A stretch of 64,000 nt of DNA from DASZHJ01 sp035507155 (GTDB lineage Bacteria > Pseudomonadota > Alphaproteobacteria > ATCC43930 > CGMCC-115725). Below are positions 1 through 7,161 of this stretch, in pieces (positions within the stretch are counted from its first letter, which is position 1; every line of letters begins with the position of its first letter). The position numbers and the translations under genes are program-made. The notes beneath the pieces are model-generated. The model saw only the letters and a list, made by a program, of their open reading frames with translations. It was not told the origin of the DNA and did no database searches. Location of the stretch: contig DATJOK010000213.1 in NCBI GenBank assembly GCA_035507155.1, positions 1-64,000 of the forward strand, given 5' to 3'.

Positions 1-63
1 GGGCGCGGGGATGGACTCCGGCGGCGCTTTCCGTCTATAAGCCACGGCCTCCCCGATGGGCAC

Positions 64-139
64 GCCCAGGTAGCTCAGTTGGTAGAGCACGTGACTGAAA
101 ATCACGGTGTCGGTGGTTCAATTCCGCCCCTGGGCACCA
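64..139 (+). tRNA. tRNA-Phe (anticodon GAA)
   Basis: A complete cloverleaf can be drawn. The acceptor arm GCCCAGG (64-70) pairs with CCTGGGC (129-135). The D arm is GCTC/GAGC, the anticodon stem is CGTGA/TCACG around loop CTGAAAA, and the T arm is GGTGG/CCGCC around TTCAATT. The CCA end is encoded (137-139). The anticodon GAA at 97-99 reads phenylalanine codons. The 63 bases before it show nothing beyond ordinary GC-rich sequence. Confidence 0.97.
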
Positions 140-158
140 TCCGCCATTCCCACCCCGC

Positions 159-530
159 CTACCGCTCGATCACCTCGCCGGTGTTGGCGTCGATGGTGAC
201 TGGGACGGTGCGGCCGTTGCGGTTGGCGATGCCGGTGTAGGTGTTGCCGCTGTGCTGCAGGATGTGGACGCTGGTGAAGCCGCGCGCGAGGAGCGCCGAC
301 TCTGCTTGCGACGTGGTCAGCCCCGGCGCCGAGAGCCCGGGATGAAAGCTCGTGCTGCCGGGCGCGCGGTTGTTCAGCGAGGGCGATGCGGGGAGCGTCG
401 ACATCGGGTTGGCGATGCCGCCGGGGCGGCTCGTTCCCGGCGGTCCGATCTGCGCGAGAGCGAGCGGGCCCGTCGCCAGCAGCACGACGATCGATCCGAT
501 CGGTAGCAGCGGGCGGCCTCTCGTCTTCAT
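159..530 (-). CDS. Secreted PepSY-like small protein
   Basis: This 123-residue protein has a signal peptide (hydrophobic core about residues 8-24, likely cleavage ALA|Q at 26/27). A Pro/Gly/Ser-rich linker follows, then a C-terminal segment (about 73-123) with the PepSY-type pattern 'A...L...GF..V......G..Y.......G..V.V.ID..TG.V'. PepSY domains are usually periplasmic and often inhibit or sense peptidases; the function here is inferred from that pattern only. The start at 530 follows a purine-rich GAGGAGAGGAT ribosome site; a longer frame reaches 734 but lacks this site and would put the signal peptide internally. It is divergent from the lipoprotein gene at 683. Confidence 0.75.
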   Translation of the reverse strand: MKTRGRPLLPIGSIVVLLATGPLALAQIGPPGTSRPGGIANPMSTLPASPSLNNRAPGSTSFHPGLSAPGLTTSQAESALLARGFTSVHILQHSGNTYTGIANRNGRTVPVTIDANTGEVIER

Positions 531-682
531 CGGGAATCCTCTCCTCCTGCGCCCCCCGCCCTGCGCCCCCCGCAATGCCAACGCCTCGATGCCGGCCGGG
601 TTCCCGGCGCTCGGGCGGCGCGGGAACCGGCGTCCGCTCCCACGGTTCCTATGGCAAGCGAAATCCAGGAGGAGCGAAGCCC

Positions 683-856
683 ATGCGCGCAGTGAAATTG
701 ATGATCCTTTTGCTTCCACTCGCGGCGGCGGCATGCGGCGGCGACGAGCACAAGACCGTCGTCGTCAATCCGCCGCCCAACAGCACCGTGGTGGTGCCGC
801 CGAGCGGCCAGCCGCAGGTCCAGCCGACGGCCTGCCCGCCGAACACCACCTGCTAG
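683..856 (+). CDS. Small lipoprotein, 57 residues
   Basis: A short N-terminal signal (MRAVKLMILLLPLAAAAC) ends in a lipobox-like AAAAC with the acylated cysteine at residue 18. The remaining 39 residues are Val/Pro/Gln-rich with no recognisable domain and two more cysteines near the end. An AGGAGGAG ribosome site lies 9 bases before the ATG. A perfect rho-independent terminator follows 25 bases after the stop, so this is a real one-gene unit. Function unknown; likely anchored in the inner or outer membrane facing the periplasm. Confidence 0.75.
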   Translation: MRAVKLMILLLPLAAAACGGDEHKTVVVNPPPNSTVVVPPSGQPQVQPTACPPNTTC

Positions 857-881
857 ATCTTGGCACGGGTCCTGTCGAGCG

Positions 882-916
882 GAAGCCCGCGCCACCTTGC
901 GCGGGCTTCATTTTTT
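882..916 (+). terminator. Rho-independent terminator
   Basis: An 11-bp perfect stem (GAAGCCCGCGC, 882-892, with GCGCGGGCTTC, 899-909) encloses a 6-base loop. An A and six T residues follow (911-916). It terminates the small lipoprotein gene ending at 856 and may also serve the convergent methyltransferase gene. Confidence 0.9.
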
Positions 917-939
917 CGCGATGGAAGCGCAGCGCGCCG

Positions 940-1860
940 CTACGGTTTCGCGGACGAGTGCCATATCGCGAGCGAGGTGGGATTGTCGGCGGCGAGCGGG
1001 AGGAAAAGCTCGGTCGCGATGAAACTCGTCTTGAGGCCGAACCGCTGCGTCGCCTCCGCCAGCGAGGCAGCGAAATTCTGGTTCCAGCCCATTTCCACGG
1101 CGAACTGGTGATGAGCCTCGGAGGCGGGGCCGAGATTGGCGACCTGATATCCGAACGGCTCGAAATGCAGGCAGGCCACCTCGGCGGCGGCGCGCGAGAT
1201 CGCCAGGAAGAAATCCGGCGGGATGAACTTCACCTGCTCCAGCGAATGCATGGTGAAGAGCAGCGCGCGCTTCATCTTCGGCAGGGCTCGAATATCGGGC
1301 TTCAAGTGATCGAACCGGAAGAAGCTTGCCCGCAAGCGTGGCTCCAGCGCCGCGAGTTCGCTGGCGATCGCGACACCGCTGGCAGTCAGCTCGCCGCCGA
1401 AATACGGTACCTCGCGCGGGCCACCGTTGAAGAAAATCTCGAAGAGATTGCGGCCATAGCCGCAGCCGAGCTCGACGATGCCGTCATAGGGGCCGGTCTC
1501 GGCGATGTAGTCGACGATGAACTTGTGGAGGTTGTCGCTGGCGTAGAACGGCACCACCAGGTTCTCGCCGCGGAAGGAGGCGATGCGGAAGGCCGGCGTC
1601 CCTGCCGGGGTCTGGCTCAGCTCCTTCGGCCAGGGCAGCTTTTCCCAGGTCACGCCTTCGGCGCCCTTGATGATGCGAAATTGCCGCTCCTGCCGTTCCA
1701 GCAGCTTGATGATTCGGTAGGGGTTCGTCTCGCCGTCGGCGATCAGCGCCCGCATGAACGTCGCGCGCGCGGCCCAGGCCTGCTCGTAGAAGTCGCGCCA
1801 GTTCTGTTCCTGAGCCGCGACCGTCAGCGCGTGATCCACCGCGATCTCCTGCAGACCCAT
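940..1860 (-). CDS. Class I SAM-dependent methyltransferase
   Basis: A 306-residue protein. The Rossmann-fold SAM motif I is visible as VELGCGYGRN (about 129-138) after a helical N-terminal third. 'GGELTASG' downstream probably carries the acidic motif II. The residue after LGCG is aromatic (GYGRN), which is common in this fold. No substrate can be named; the N-terminal helices (about 1-70) may be a substrate-specific cap. The next gene upstream on the same strand starts at 2396, with the stop of that gene only 53 bases away, so the two could be co-transcribed. No strong ribosome site is seen at the ATG. Confidence 0.8.
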   Translation of the reverse strand: MGLQEIAVDHALTVAAQEQNWRDFYEQAWAARATFMRALIADGETNPYRIIKLLERQERQFRIIKGAEGVTWEKLPWPKELSQTPAGTPAFRIASFRGENLVVPFYASDNLHKFIVDYIAETGPYDGIVELGCGYGRNLFEIFFNGGPREVPYFGGELTASGVAIASELAALEPRLRASFFRFDHLKPDIRALPKMKRALLFTMHSLEQVKFIPPDFFLAISRAAAEVACLHFEPFGYQVANLGPASEAHHQFAVEMGWNQNFAASLAEATQRFGLKTSFIATELFLPLAADNPTSLAIWHSSAKP

Positions 1861-1913
1861 GCCATCGGGCCAGGGTCCTGGGTTATGGTGAAGAAAGGCT
1901 TAATCCGCCTGCC

Positions 1914-2396
1914 CTAGAGGCCGAGATCGCTCAATCCCGGATGGTCCGCCGGGCGCGGGCCCGGCGCCGGCCAGTGGAACTTGCGGTCGGATGCCGCGAT
2001 CGGCAGATCGTTGATCGAGGCGATGCGCCGGCGCATCAGCCCGTTCTCGGCGAACTCCCAGTTCTCGTTGCCGTAGGAGCGGAACCAGCTGCTGGAATCG
2101 TCGTGCCATTCATAGGCGAAGCGCACGGCGATCCGGTTGCCGGCGAAGGTCCAGAGCTCCTTGATGAGGCGGTAGTCGAGCTCGCGCGCCCATTTGCGCT
2201 GCAGGAAGCCGACGATCTCGGCGCGCCCGTGCAGGAACTCGGCGCGGTTCCGCCAGAGGCTCTCCGCGGTATAGGCGAGCGATACCTTCTCGGGACTGCG
2301 GCTGTTCCAGCCGTCCTCGGCGGCGCGCACCTTGATCGCCGCGGTCTCGGCGGTGAAGGGCGGCAGGGGCGGGCGGGCCTCGGCGGGGCTCGTCAT
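1914..2396 (-). CDS. DUF1348 / NTF2-like (SnoaL-fold) protein
   Basis: The 160-residue sequence has the pattern of the DUF1348 family: an N-terminal 'PPFT.ETA..KV.AAED.WN', the central 'W.NR.EF..GR.EI..FL..KW..EL.YRL.KELW.F..NRIAVRF.YEW' and a terminal 'R.ASIND..I....R.F.W'. These residues line a small alpha+beta cone cavity in NTF2-like proteins. No enzymatic activity is established for the family. An AAAGAGAT ribosome site precedes the ATG. Cytoplasmic, no signal peptide. Confidence 0.88.
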   Translation of the reverse strand: MTSPAEARPPLPPFTAETAAIKVRAAEDGWNSRSPEKVSLAYTAESLWRNRAEFLHGRAEIVGFLQRKWARELDYRLIKELWTFAGNRIAVRFAYEWHDDSSSWFRSYGNENWEFAENGLMRRRIASINDLPIAASDRKFHWPAPGPRPADHPGLSDLGL

Positions 2397-2505
2397 CGGC
2401 GATCTCTTTCATTCCGGCTTCGACACGGGGATCGATATAGCGCATGGCCGCCGCAAGGCGCCCCTTCACCTTCGCGCGAGGGCAAGAACGACGCAGCCGC
2501 GCGCA

Positions 2506-3189
2506 TCAGGGCGTGATGAAGCCGTAGATGCTGTCGCTCTGGCAGCCGGGCGCGCTGGCGGTGACGATGAAGCGGCCGAGCCGCCGCCCCGCCGTCAGCG
2601 AGAAGTCGGCGCCGGTCTCGCCGGCGGGGATCGTCACCGCGATCGAGCGGCCCGCGGGCTCGCCGTCGATGAAGACGAGGGCGGCATAGCCGGCGCCGCT
2701 CTCGCCGGTGGCGATCTCGATCGTCAGCGGCCGCGACGGCGTCCGCTCCACCTCGATCCGGAGCGTGGTCGTGGTGCCCTGCCGGACGCGGAGGTCGTTG
2801 CGGGAGAAGCGGAGATTGGGCGGGGTGAAATCGGCGACGGTCGATTTCTCCGCGCAATACCAGCGGCAGTCGCCGGCGACGAAGAGCTCGTGCGACCAGA
2901 AGGGCGCGCCCGATCGCTCGAAGACGCCGCTGCCGGCGGGGAAGGCGCCCTGCCGCGCGAGGCTGGTGCCGTCGGGCGCCGGCGGCGGGCTGAAGGCGGC
3001 GGTGATGTCCTCGCCGTCGAGGCGGGCGCGGAAGCCGCCGCGATAGTTCGCGCTGAAATGCACCCGGTAGACCGTCACCGGATCGTTGGTCGCGCTGCCC
3101 GCCGCCGGCTCGACGATCGCCACCGGCGCCGCGCAGCCCGCGAGCGCCAGCGCCAAGGCGGCCGCGGTCGCCATTCCCGCTCTCCGCAT
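2506..3189 (-). CDS. Lipoprotein with Ig-like / Calx-beta-like repeats
   Basis: The 227-residue product starts with a signal peptide ending in LALAGC (lipid-modified Cys19). Two beta-rich segments follow. The first (about 25-95) contains 'F.A.LDG.DIT..F', typical of Ig-like secreted modules. The second (about 125-220) has the 'L.V..G....L.IEV.R.P..PLTI.I........A......IPAG.T.A.F.L' pattern resembling Calx-beta domains. The start at 3189 was chosen because it sits after AGAGGATC and begins the signal sequence; an upstream ATG at 3252 adds only low-complexity residues. Probably a periplasmic or surface protein; function unknown. Confidence 0.7.
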   Translation of the reverse strand: MRRAGMATAAALALALAGCAAPVAIVEPAAGSATNDPVTVYRVHFSANYRGGFRARLDGEDITAAFSPPPAPDGTSLARQGAFPAGSGVFERSGAPFWSHELFVAGDCRWYCAEKSTVADFTPPNLRFSRNDLRVRQGTTTTLRIEVERTPSRPLTIEIATGESGAGYAALVFIDGEPAGRSIAVTIPAGETGADFSLTAGRRLGRFIVTASAPGCQSDSIYGFITP

Positions 3190-3365
3190 CCGATCCTCTG
3201 CCTCTCCGCCGCCGGCGCGGCGACGTCCGCCGGCGGCGAGGGGCGCCATCATAGTCTCGACGATCCCGGTTTGCTGCAGCGCATCCTCGGATCGCCGATC
3301 GAGCGGGCGGGCCCGCTGGCGCCGTCGCGGCGCCGACGGAACTCCAAGGCCGAGAGTCCGTTTTC

Positions 3366-3409
3366 TTCACATAGTCCTCGCGATCGATTCACATAGTCAT
3401 CGCGATCGA
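3366..3409. repeat. Tandem pair of 22-bp direct repeats
   Basis: Two adjacent 22-base units (3366-3387 and 3388-3409) differ at one position. Each consists of TTCACATAGTC then C or A and TCGCGATCGA, and contains the palindrome TCGCGA. They end 17 bases before the start of the glycine-zipper lipoprotein gene, so they cover the expected promoter/leader area and could bind a regulator or reflect local slippage. Confidence 0.85.
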
Positions 3410-3426
3410 GGAGTGCGGAGAGAGGA

Positions 3427-3675
3427 ATGCCGATGCGGGCAGCCCTGATGTCCCTGGTTCTGCTGAGCAGCGCGCTCATGCTCTCGGCCTGCGGCGAAAC
3501 GCCGGGCTGCCGCGCGCTGACCGGCGCCGGCATCGGCGCCGCGGGCGGTGCGGTGCTGGGCGCGGTCGGCGGCAATCCTGCCGCGGGCGCGCTCGCGGGC
3601 GGCGCTGCCGGGGCCGCGGTGGGCGGTCTCACCTCGCCCGACCAGGTCTACGCCGGTCGCGCGCCCTGCGATTGA
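3427..3675 (+). CDS. Glycine-zipper lipoprotein
   Basis: An 82-residue protein with a lipoprotein signal (LMLSAC, Cys22). A run of GxxxG/AxxxG spacing follows (about 33-67: GAGIGAAGGAVLGAVGG..., alternating small residues), the glycine-zipper pattern of outer-membrane lipoproteins such as the SlyB/OsmB type. It is probably inserted in the outer membrane and part of envelope maintenance or stress response (family inference). The ATG follows GGAGAGAGGA; a second ATG two codons on (3433) is possible. The tandem 22-bp repeats lie directly upstream. Confidence 0.8.
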   Translation: MPMRAALMSLVLLSSALMLSACGETPGCRALTGAGIGAAGGAVLGAVGGNPAAGALAGGAAGAAVGGLTSPDQVYAGRAPCD

Positions 3676-3873
3676 CGGTTAAGGACTTCCCCATATCCGG
3701 GCGGCTGCCGATCGGCTAGGATCGATCCCGATCTCGGCTGGAGCCGTCAGCGGTCCTGCTACGGGATTGAACGCAGCGCCTTCGACCGTTTCCGACTTCG
3801 GCCGCTCCGGGCTTCCGGCGCGGGCCTTGTCGCGTCCGCGGGAACCGCCCGGTCGCACGGGAAGGAGGTTCCG

Positions 3874-4518
3874 ATGGCGACGCAGTTGGTACGCGAGGCC
3901 GTGGGCGTCTTCGACGACGCGCGGTCCTTCGAGATGGCGGCGGACGATCTGCTGGTGGCAGGCTTCGACCGCTCGCTCCTCAGCCTGATGGCCAGCATCG
4001 GCACGGTGGAGGAGAAGCTCGGCCACCTCTGCACCGACGTGGCGGAGGCTGCCGACGATCCGCTGGTGCCGCGGCACGCCTTCGTCGGCCAGCGCTCCCG
4101 CACGGTGCTGCGCGATGCGCTGGCGGCGGGGCTGATCTATGCGGGCGCCACCGCCGCGGCCGGCATCGTGGTGGCGTCCGGCGGCACGGTCGGCGCGGCG
4201 ATCGCCGCGGCGGCGGCGCTTGGCGGCGCCGGCGGAACCCTGGGGCTGCTGTTCGGCCGGGTGATGGAGAGCCGGCACGCCCACTACCTCGAGCAGCAGA
4301 TCGAGCACGGCGGCATCCTGCTCTGGGTGCGCACGCTGACCCCCGACTGGGAGGCGCGGGCGCTCGAGATCCTGCGGCGGCACGGCGCCCTCGAGGTGCA
4401 TGTGCACGAGCTTCCCGCCGGCACGGCACCGCGGATGGAGGGCGTCTCCCAGGAGCTCGCCTGGATCAACAAGCCGCTCGCCGCGCTCTTCGCGCCGGCG
4501 CGGCCGACCGCGCCCTGA
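3874..4518 (+). CDS. Putative membrane-associated stress protein (general-stress / YflT-like)
   Basis: 214 residues with an excellent AAGGAGG ribosome site 7 bases before ATG. The N-terminal part (1-60) reads 'ATQLVREAVGVFDDARSFEMAADDLLVAGFDRSLLSLMA', resembling the alpha/beta 'conflict-averse' domain of YflT-like stress proteins. A long Ala/Gly-rich hydrophobic segment follows (about 82-130), enough for two membrane passes. The C-terminal part (about 145-182, 'GGILLWVRT......A..IL..HGA..VHVHE') is the ferredoxin-like half seen in related proteins. Function is inferred only. A BrkB-family membrane protein follows 71 bases downstream, possibly in the same unit. Confidence 0.6.
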   Translation: MATQLVREAVGVFDDARSFEMAADDLLVAGFDRSLLSLMASIGTVEEKLGHLCTDVAEAADDPLVPRHAFVGQRSRTVLRDALAAGLIYAGATAAAGIVVASGGTVGAAIAAAAALGGAGGTLGLLFGRVMESRHAHYLEQQIEHGGILLWVRTLTPDWEARALEILRRHGALEVHVHELPAGTAPRMEGVSQELAWINKPLAALFAPARPTAP

Positions 4519-4589
4519 GCGACGGCTTTCGCCGCGAGGCGGAGGCGTTCTAGGATGGCCCGCGGAGCAAGGACCTCTGCGGGCGGGCG

Positions 4590-5468
4590 ATGTGGAGTGA
4601 GATCGCCACGGTGATGAAGAGCGCGGTCCGTGGCTGGGCGCGCGATCGCGCGCCCAGCATGGGCGCCGCCGTCGCCTATTACACGGTCTTCTCGATGGCG
4701 CCGATCCTCCTGGTGGTGATCGCGGTCGCCGGGATGATCTTCGGCGAGCGCGCGGCGCGGGGCGCGCTGGTGGGAAATCTCAAGGACGTGCTGGGCCCCG
4801 AGGGCGCGCAGGCGCTGGAGGCGCTGATCCGCCATGCGGCGATCGGCAAGGCGGGGCCGATCGCCACCGTGGCCGGGCTCGGCGCGCTGATGATCGCCGC
4901 CACCGCGGTGCTGATGGAGCTGCAGGCGGCGCTCAACGTGGTGTGGAAGGTGCGTCCGGAGCCGGGGATCAATCTCTGGCTGCTGGTGAAGCACCGGATG
5001 CTCTGCCTCGCCATCATCCTGGCGAGCGGCGTGCTGCTGGCGCTCACCCTCGCCGCCGGCGCGGCGATCAGCGCCTCATCCCAGTACCTGCAGGCCTTCG
5101 CGGGCGCGCTGCCGCTGCTGCTCCATGGCGTCAACACCGTCCTCACCCTCGCCACCACGACGGTGCTGTTCGGGATGATCTACAAGATCCTGCCGGATGC
5201 CCGGGTGCACTGGCGCGACGTCTGGCTCGGCGCCGCCGTCACCAGCGTGCTCTTCACCATCGGCCGGCACCTCATCAGCGCCTATATCGGCAGCAAGCAG
5301 GTGACCTCGGTCTATGGCGCCGCCGGCGCGCTGGTGATCATCCTGCTCTGGGTCTACTACTCGACCCAGATCCTGCTGTTCGGCGCCGAGATCACCAAGG
5401 CCTATGCGGACTGGCGCGCCGGGCGCGAGAGCGGCCGGACGGCGGCGCCGGCGCCCGCCGCCGACTGA
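4590..5468 (+). CDS. YihY/BrkB-family inner-membrane protein
   Basis: A 292-residue polytopic membrane protein with the family hallmark 'R..SM.AAVAYYT.FS.AP.LL..I...G..FG..AA' near the N-terminus. It also has the 'GP..T..G.......T.....LQ..LN..W' block and the C-terminal 'YGAAGALV..LLWVYYS.QI.L.GAE.T..YA'. Six membrane segments can be counted. The family was once called ribonuclease BN in error; its molecular role is unknown. Length is typical. The final residues are Ala/Pro-rich. It lies on the same strand as, and behind, the stress-type protein. Confidence 0.92.
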   Translation: MWSEIATVMKSAVRGWARDRAPSMGAAVAYYTVFSMAPILLVVIAVAGMIFGERAARGALVGNLKDVLGPEGAQALEALIRHAAIGKAGPIATVAGLGALMIAATAVLMELQAALNVVWKVRPEPGINLWLLVKHRMLCLAIILASGVLLALTLAAGAAISASSQYLQAFAGALPLLLHGVNTVLTLATTTVLFGMIYKILPDARVHWRDVWLGAAVTSVLFTIGRHLISAYIGSKQVTSVYGAAGALVIILLWVYYSTQILLFGAEITKAYADWRAGRESGRTAAPAPAAD

Positions 5469-5473
5469 CCCCG

Positions 5474-6190
5474 CTACTTGCCGCGCTTCTTCAGCCACTC
5501 CTGATAGCGCGCAAGCGCCGCTTCCTTCGGCGGGTAGGTGCCGACGATCGAGGCGCCGTTGCGCACCTCCTCGATCACGAACTCCTCGAGCTGCTCCTGC
5601 TGCGCGGCGTCGGCGGCGACTTCGGCGGCGAGGTGGCGCGGCACCACGATCACGCCCTCGCCGTCGCCCACCAGCAGGTCGCCGGGAAACACCGAGACGC
5701 CGCCGCAGGCGATCGGCACGTTCATGTCGACCGCGTGATGGCGCGCGAGGTTCAGCATCGGCGCCGGCCCGCCGAAGTAGACGGGAAAATCGAGGTGCGC
5801 GATCTCCGGAGAATCCCTGAGCCCGCCGTCGCTGACGAAGCCGGCGACGCCGCGCTTCATGAGCCGCGTCATCAGGATCGAGCCGCCCGACGCGGCGCTC
5901 GCATCGCCGCGGCAGTCGCAGATCAGCACCTGGCCGGGCGGCACGGCCTCGATCGCCTTGCGCTGGGGATGATTGGGATCGTTGAAGACCCCGAGATGGT
6001 CGAGATCCTCGCGGGCGGGAATGTAGCGCAGCGTGAAGGCCTCGCCGACCATCAGGCCGGCGCCCTTGGCGAGCTGGCGCACGCCCTGGATCACCGTGTT
6101 GCGCAACCCGCGCTTGAACAGCTGGGTGGAAAGCGTGGCGACGCTGCACTTGCCGAGCAGCGTCTTGATCTCGTTGCTAATCGCGTCCAT
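5474..6190 (-). CDS. RraA-like / HMG-aldolase family protein
   Basis: 238 residues with the RraA/4-hydroxy-4-methyl-2-oxoglutarate aldolase fold. 'STQL...G.....I.G' stands near the N-terminus, 'G.VLICDCRG......GG' about 87-103, and the divalent-metal and substrate motif 'GFVSDGGLRDS' at about 117-127, where Arg125 and Asp126 are the expected ligands. 'GD...GD..GV.VVP' closes the domain. These enzymes cleave pyruvate-type 4-hydroxy-2-oxo acids; some members only bind RNase E. The neighbouring GntR regulator and ABC importer favour a catabolic lyase or decarboxylase (inference). The start at 6190 has AAGGGAGA before it; an earlier in-frame ATG at 6235 is less likely. Confidence 0.85.
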   Translation of the reverse strand: MDAISNEIKTLLGKCSVATLSTQLFKRGLRNTVIQGVRQLAKGAGLMVGEAFTLRYIPAREDLDHLGVFNDPNHPQRKAIEAVPPGQVLICDCRGDASAASGGSILMTRLMKRGVAGFVSDGGLRDSPEIAHLDFPVYFGGPAPMLNLARHHAVDMNVPIACGGVSVFPGDLLVGDGEGVIVVPRHLAAEVAADAAQQEQLEEFVIEEVRNGASIVGTYPPKEAALARYQEWLKKRGK

Positions 6191-6244
6191 GGCGTCTCCC
6201 TTCGGGCTCTCCGGCTGTCCTTGCATCGCCGGCATGGTAATATG

Positions 6245-6260
6245 GTAGCATATATGCTAC
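6245..6260. promoter_or_regulatory. 16-bp perfect palindrome, probable GntR operator
   Basis: GTAGCATATATGCTAC is a perfect inverted repeat in the 112-base gap between the divergent RraA-like gene and the GntR-family gene. It is AT-rich compared with its surroundings. Size and symmetry fit an operator bound by an FCD-type GntR dimer controlling both directions. The binding protein is inferred from position. Confidence 0.7.
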
Positions 6261-6302
6261 GCGTACAGCATACACAGAGGTCGCCCTGCGAGAGGCAACC
6301 GG

Positions 6303-7100
6303 ATGAAACGAGGTGTGGGGAGGATGCCGGAAGCGGGTTCCAAGCGCGAGGCCGGGGCCGCTGCGCCCGTGGTGCCGATGCGCCGCCAGACCATCGCCGG
6401 GCAGGTCCGCGCTTTGCTGCGCCGCGATATCATCGTCGGCCGGCTGACGCCGCGCACCATGCTTTCCGAGCAGGAGTTGTCGCAGCGCTTCGGTGTCTCC
6501 CGCACGCCGATCCGCGAGGCGCTGATCAAGCTCGCCGAGGAGAATCTCGTCGAGATCTATCCGCAATACGGGTCATTCGTGGCACCGATCAAGCTGCGCG
6601 AGGTGTTCGACAGCCAGTTCGTCCGGGAATCCCTGGAGTGCTCGGCGATCGAGCGCGCGGTCGAGCGCATCGACGCGGCGCAGATCAAGGCGCTCAACGC
6701 ATCGCTGCAGCATCAGCGCGTGCTGCACCGCGCCGGCGACCACGAGGAGTTCTTCCTCGCCGACGAGCGCATGCACGCGCTCATCATGGAGATCGCCGGC
6801 CACGCCCATGCCTGGCGCCAGGTCGAGAACGCCAAGGCGCAGATGGATCGCGTGCGCTTTCTTTCCATGCGGAACGTGCGCAAGAAGCCCTCGGTGATCG
6901 CCGAGCACACTCTCATCATCGATCGGCTGGTCCATCGCGATCGCGAGGGCGCGCTCGCCGCCATGCGGGCGCATCTGCGCGGACTGTTCCGCTCGGTCGA
7001 GATCCTGACGGCGATGGATGCTGCCTATTTCGCGGACGAGGCGGGAGGGACGTCGGGCCCGCCACCGCGTGCCGTCGCCGGCCAGGCGGCTCGTTCCTGA
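6303..7100 (+). CDS. GntR-family regulator, FadR/FCD subgroup
   Basis: A 265-residue protein with a winged-helix GntR domain (about 27-95; 'IAGQVRALLRRDIIVGRL.P..MLSEQELSQRFGVSRTPIREAL..L..E.LV'). An all-helical FCD effector domain follows (about 100-240), with the metal-binding type residues in 'D..MH..I......A' and 'EH..I.DRLVHRD'. It is divergent from the RraA-like gene and precedes a four-gene ABC transporter, so it probably represses both in response to the transported organic acid or its product. The N-terminal 25 residues are extra; a later start at residue 8 is possible. Confidence 0.92.
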   Translation: MKRGVGRMPEAGSKREAGAAAPVVPMRRQTIAGQVRALLRRDIIVGRLTPRTMLSEQELSQRFGVSRTPIREALIKLAEENLVEIYPQYGSFVAPIKLREVFDSQFVRESLECSAIERAVERIDAAQIKALNASLQHQRVLHRAGDHEEFFLADERMHALIMEIAGHAHAWRQVENAKAQMDRVRFLSMRNVRKKPSVIAEHTLIIDRLVHRDREGALAAMRAHLRGLFRSVEILTAMDAAYFADEAGGTSGPPPRAVAGQAARS

Positions 7101-7161
7101 TGAGCTAGCCCAAGGTCGCTTTCTCGACGTACCGTTCAAACATCCAGGGAGGATTGTTGTC

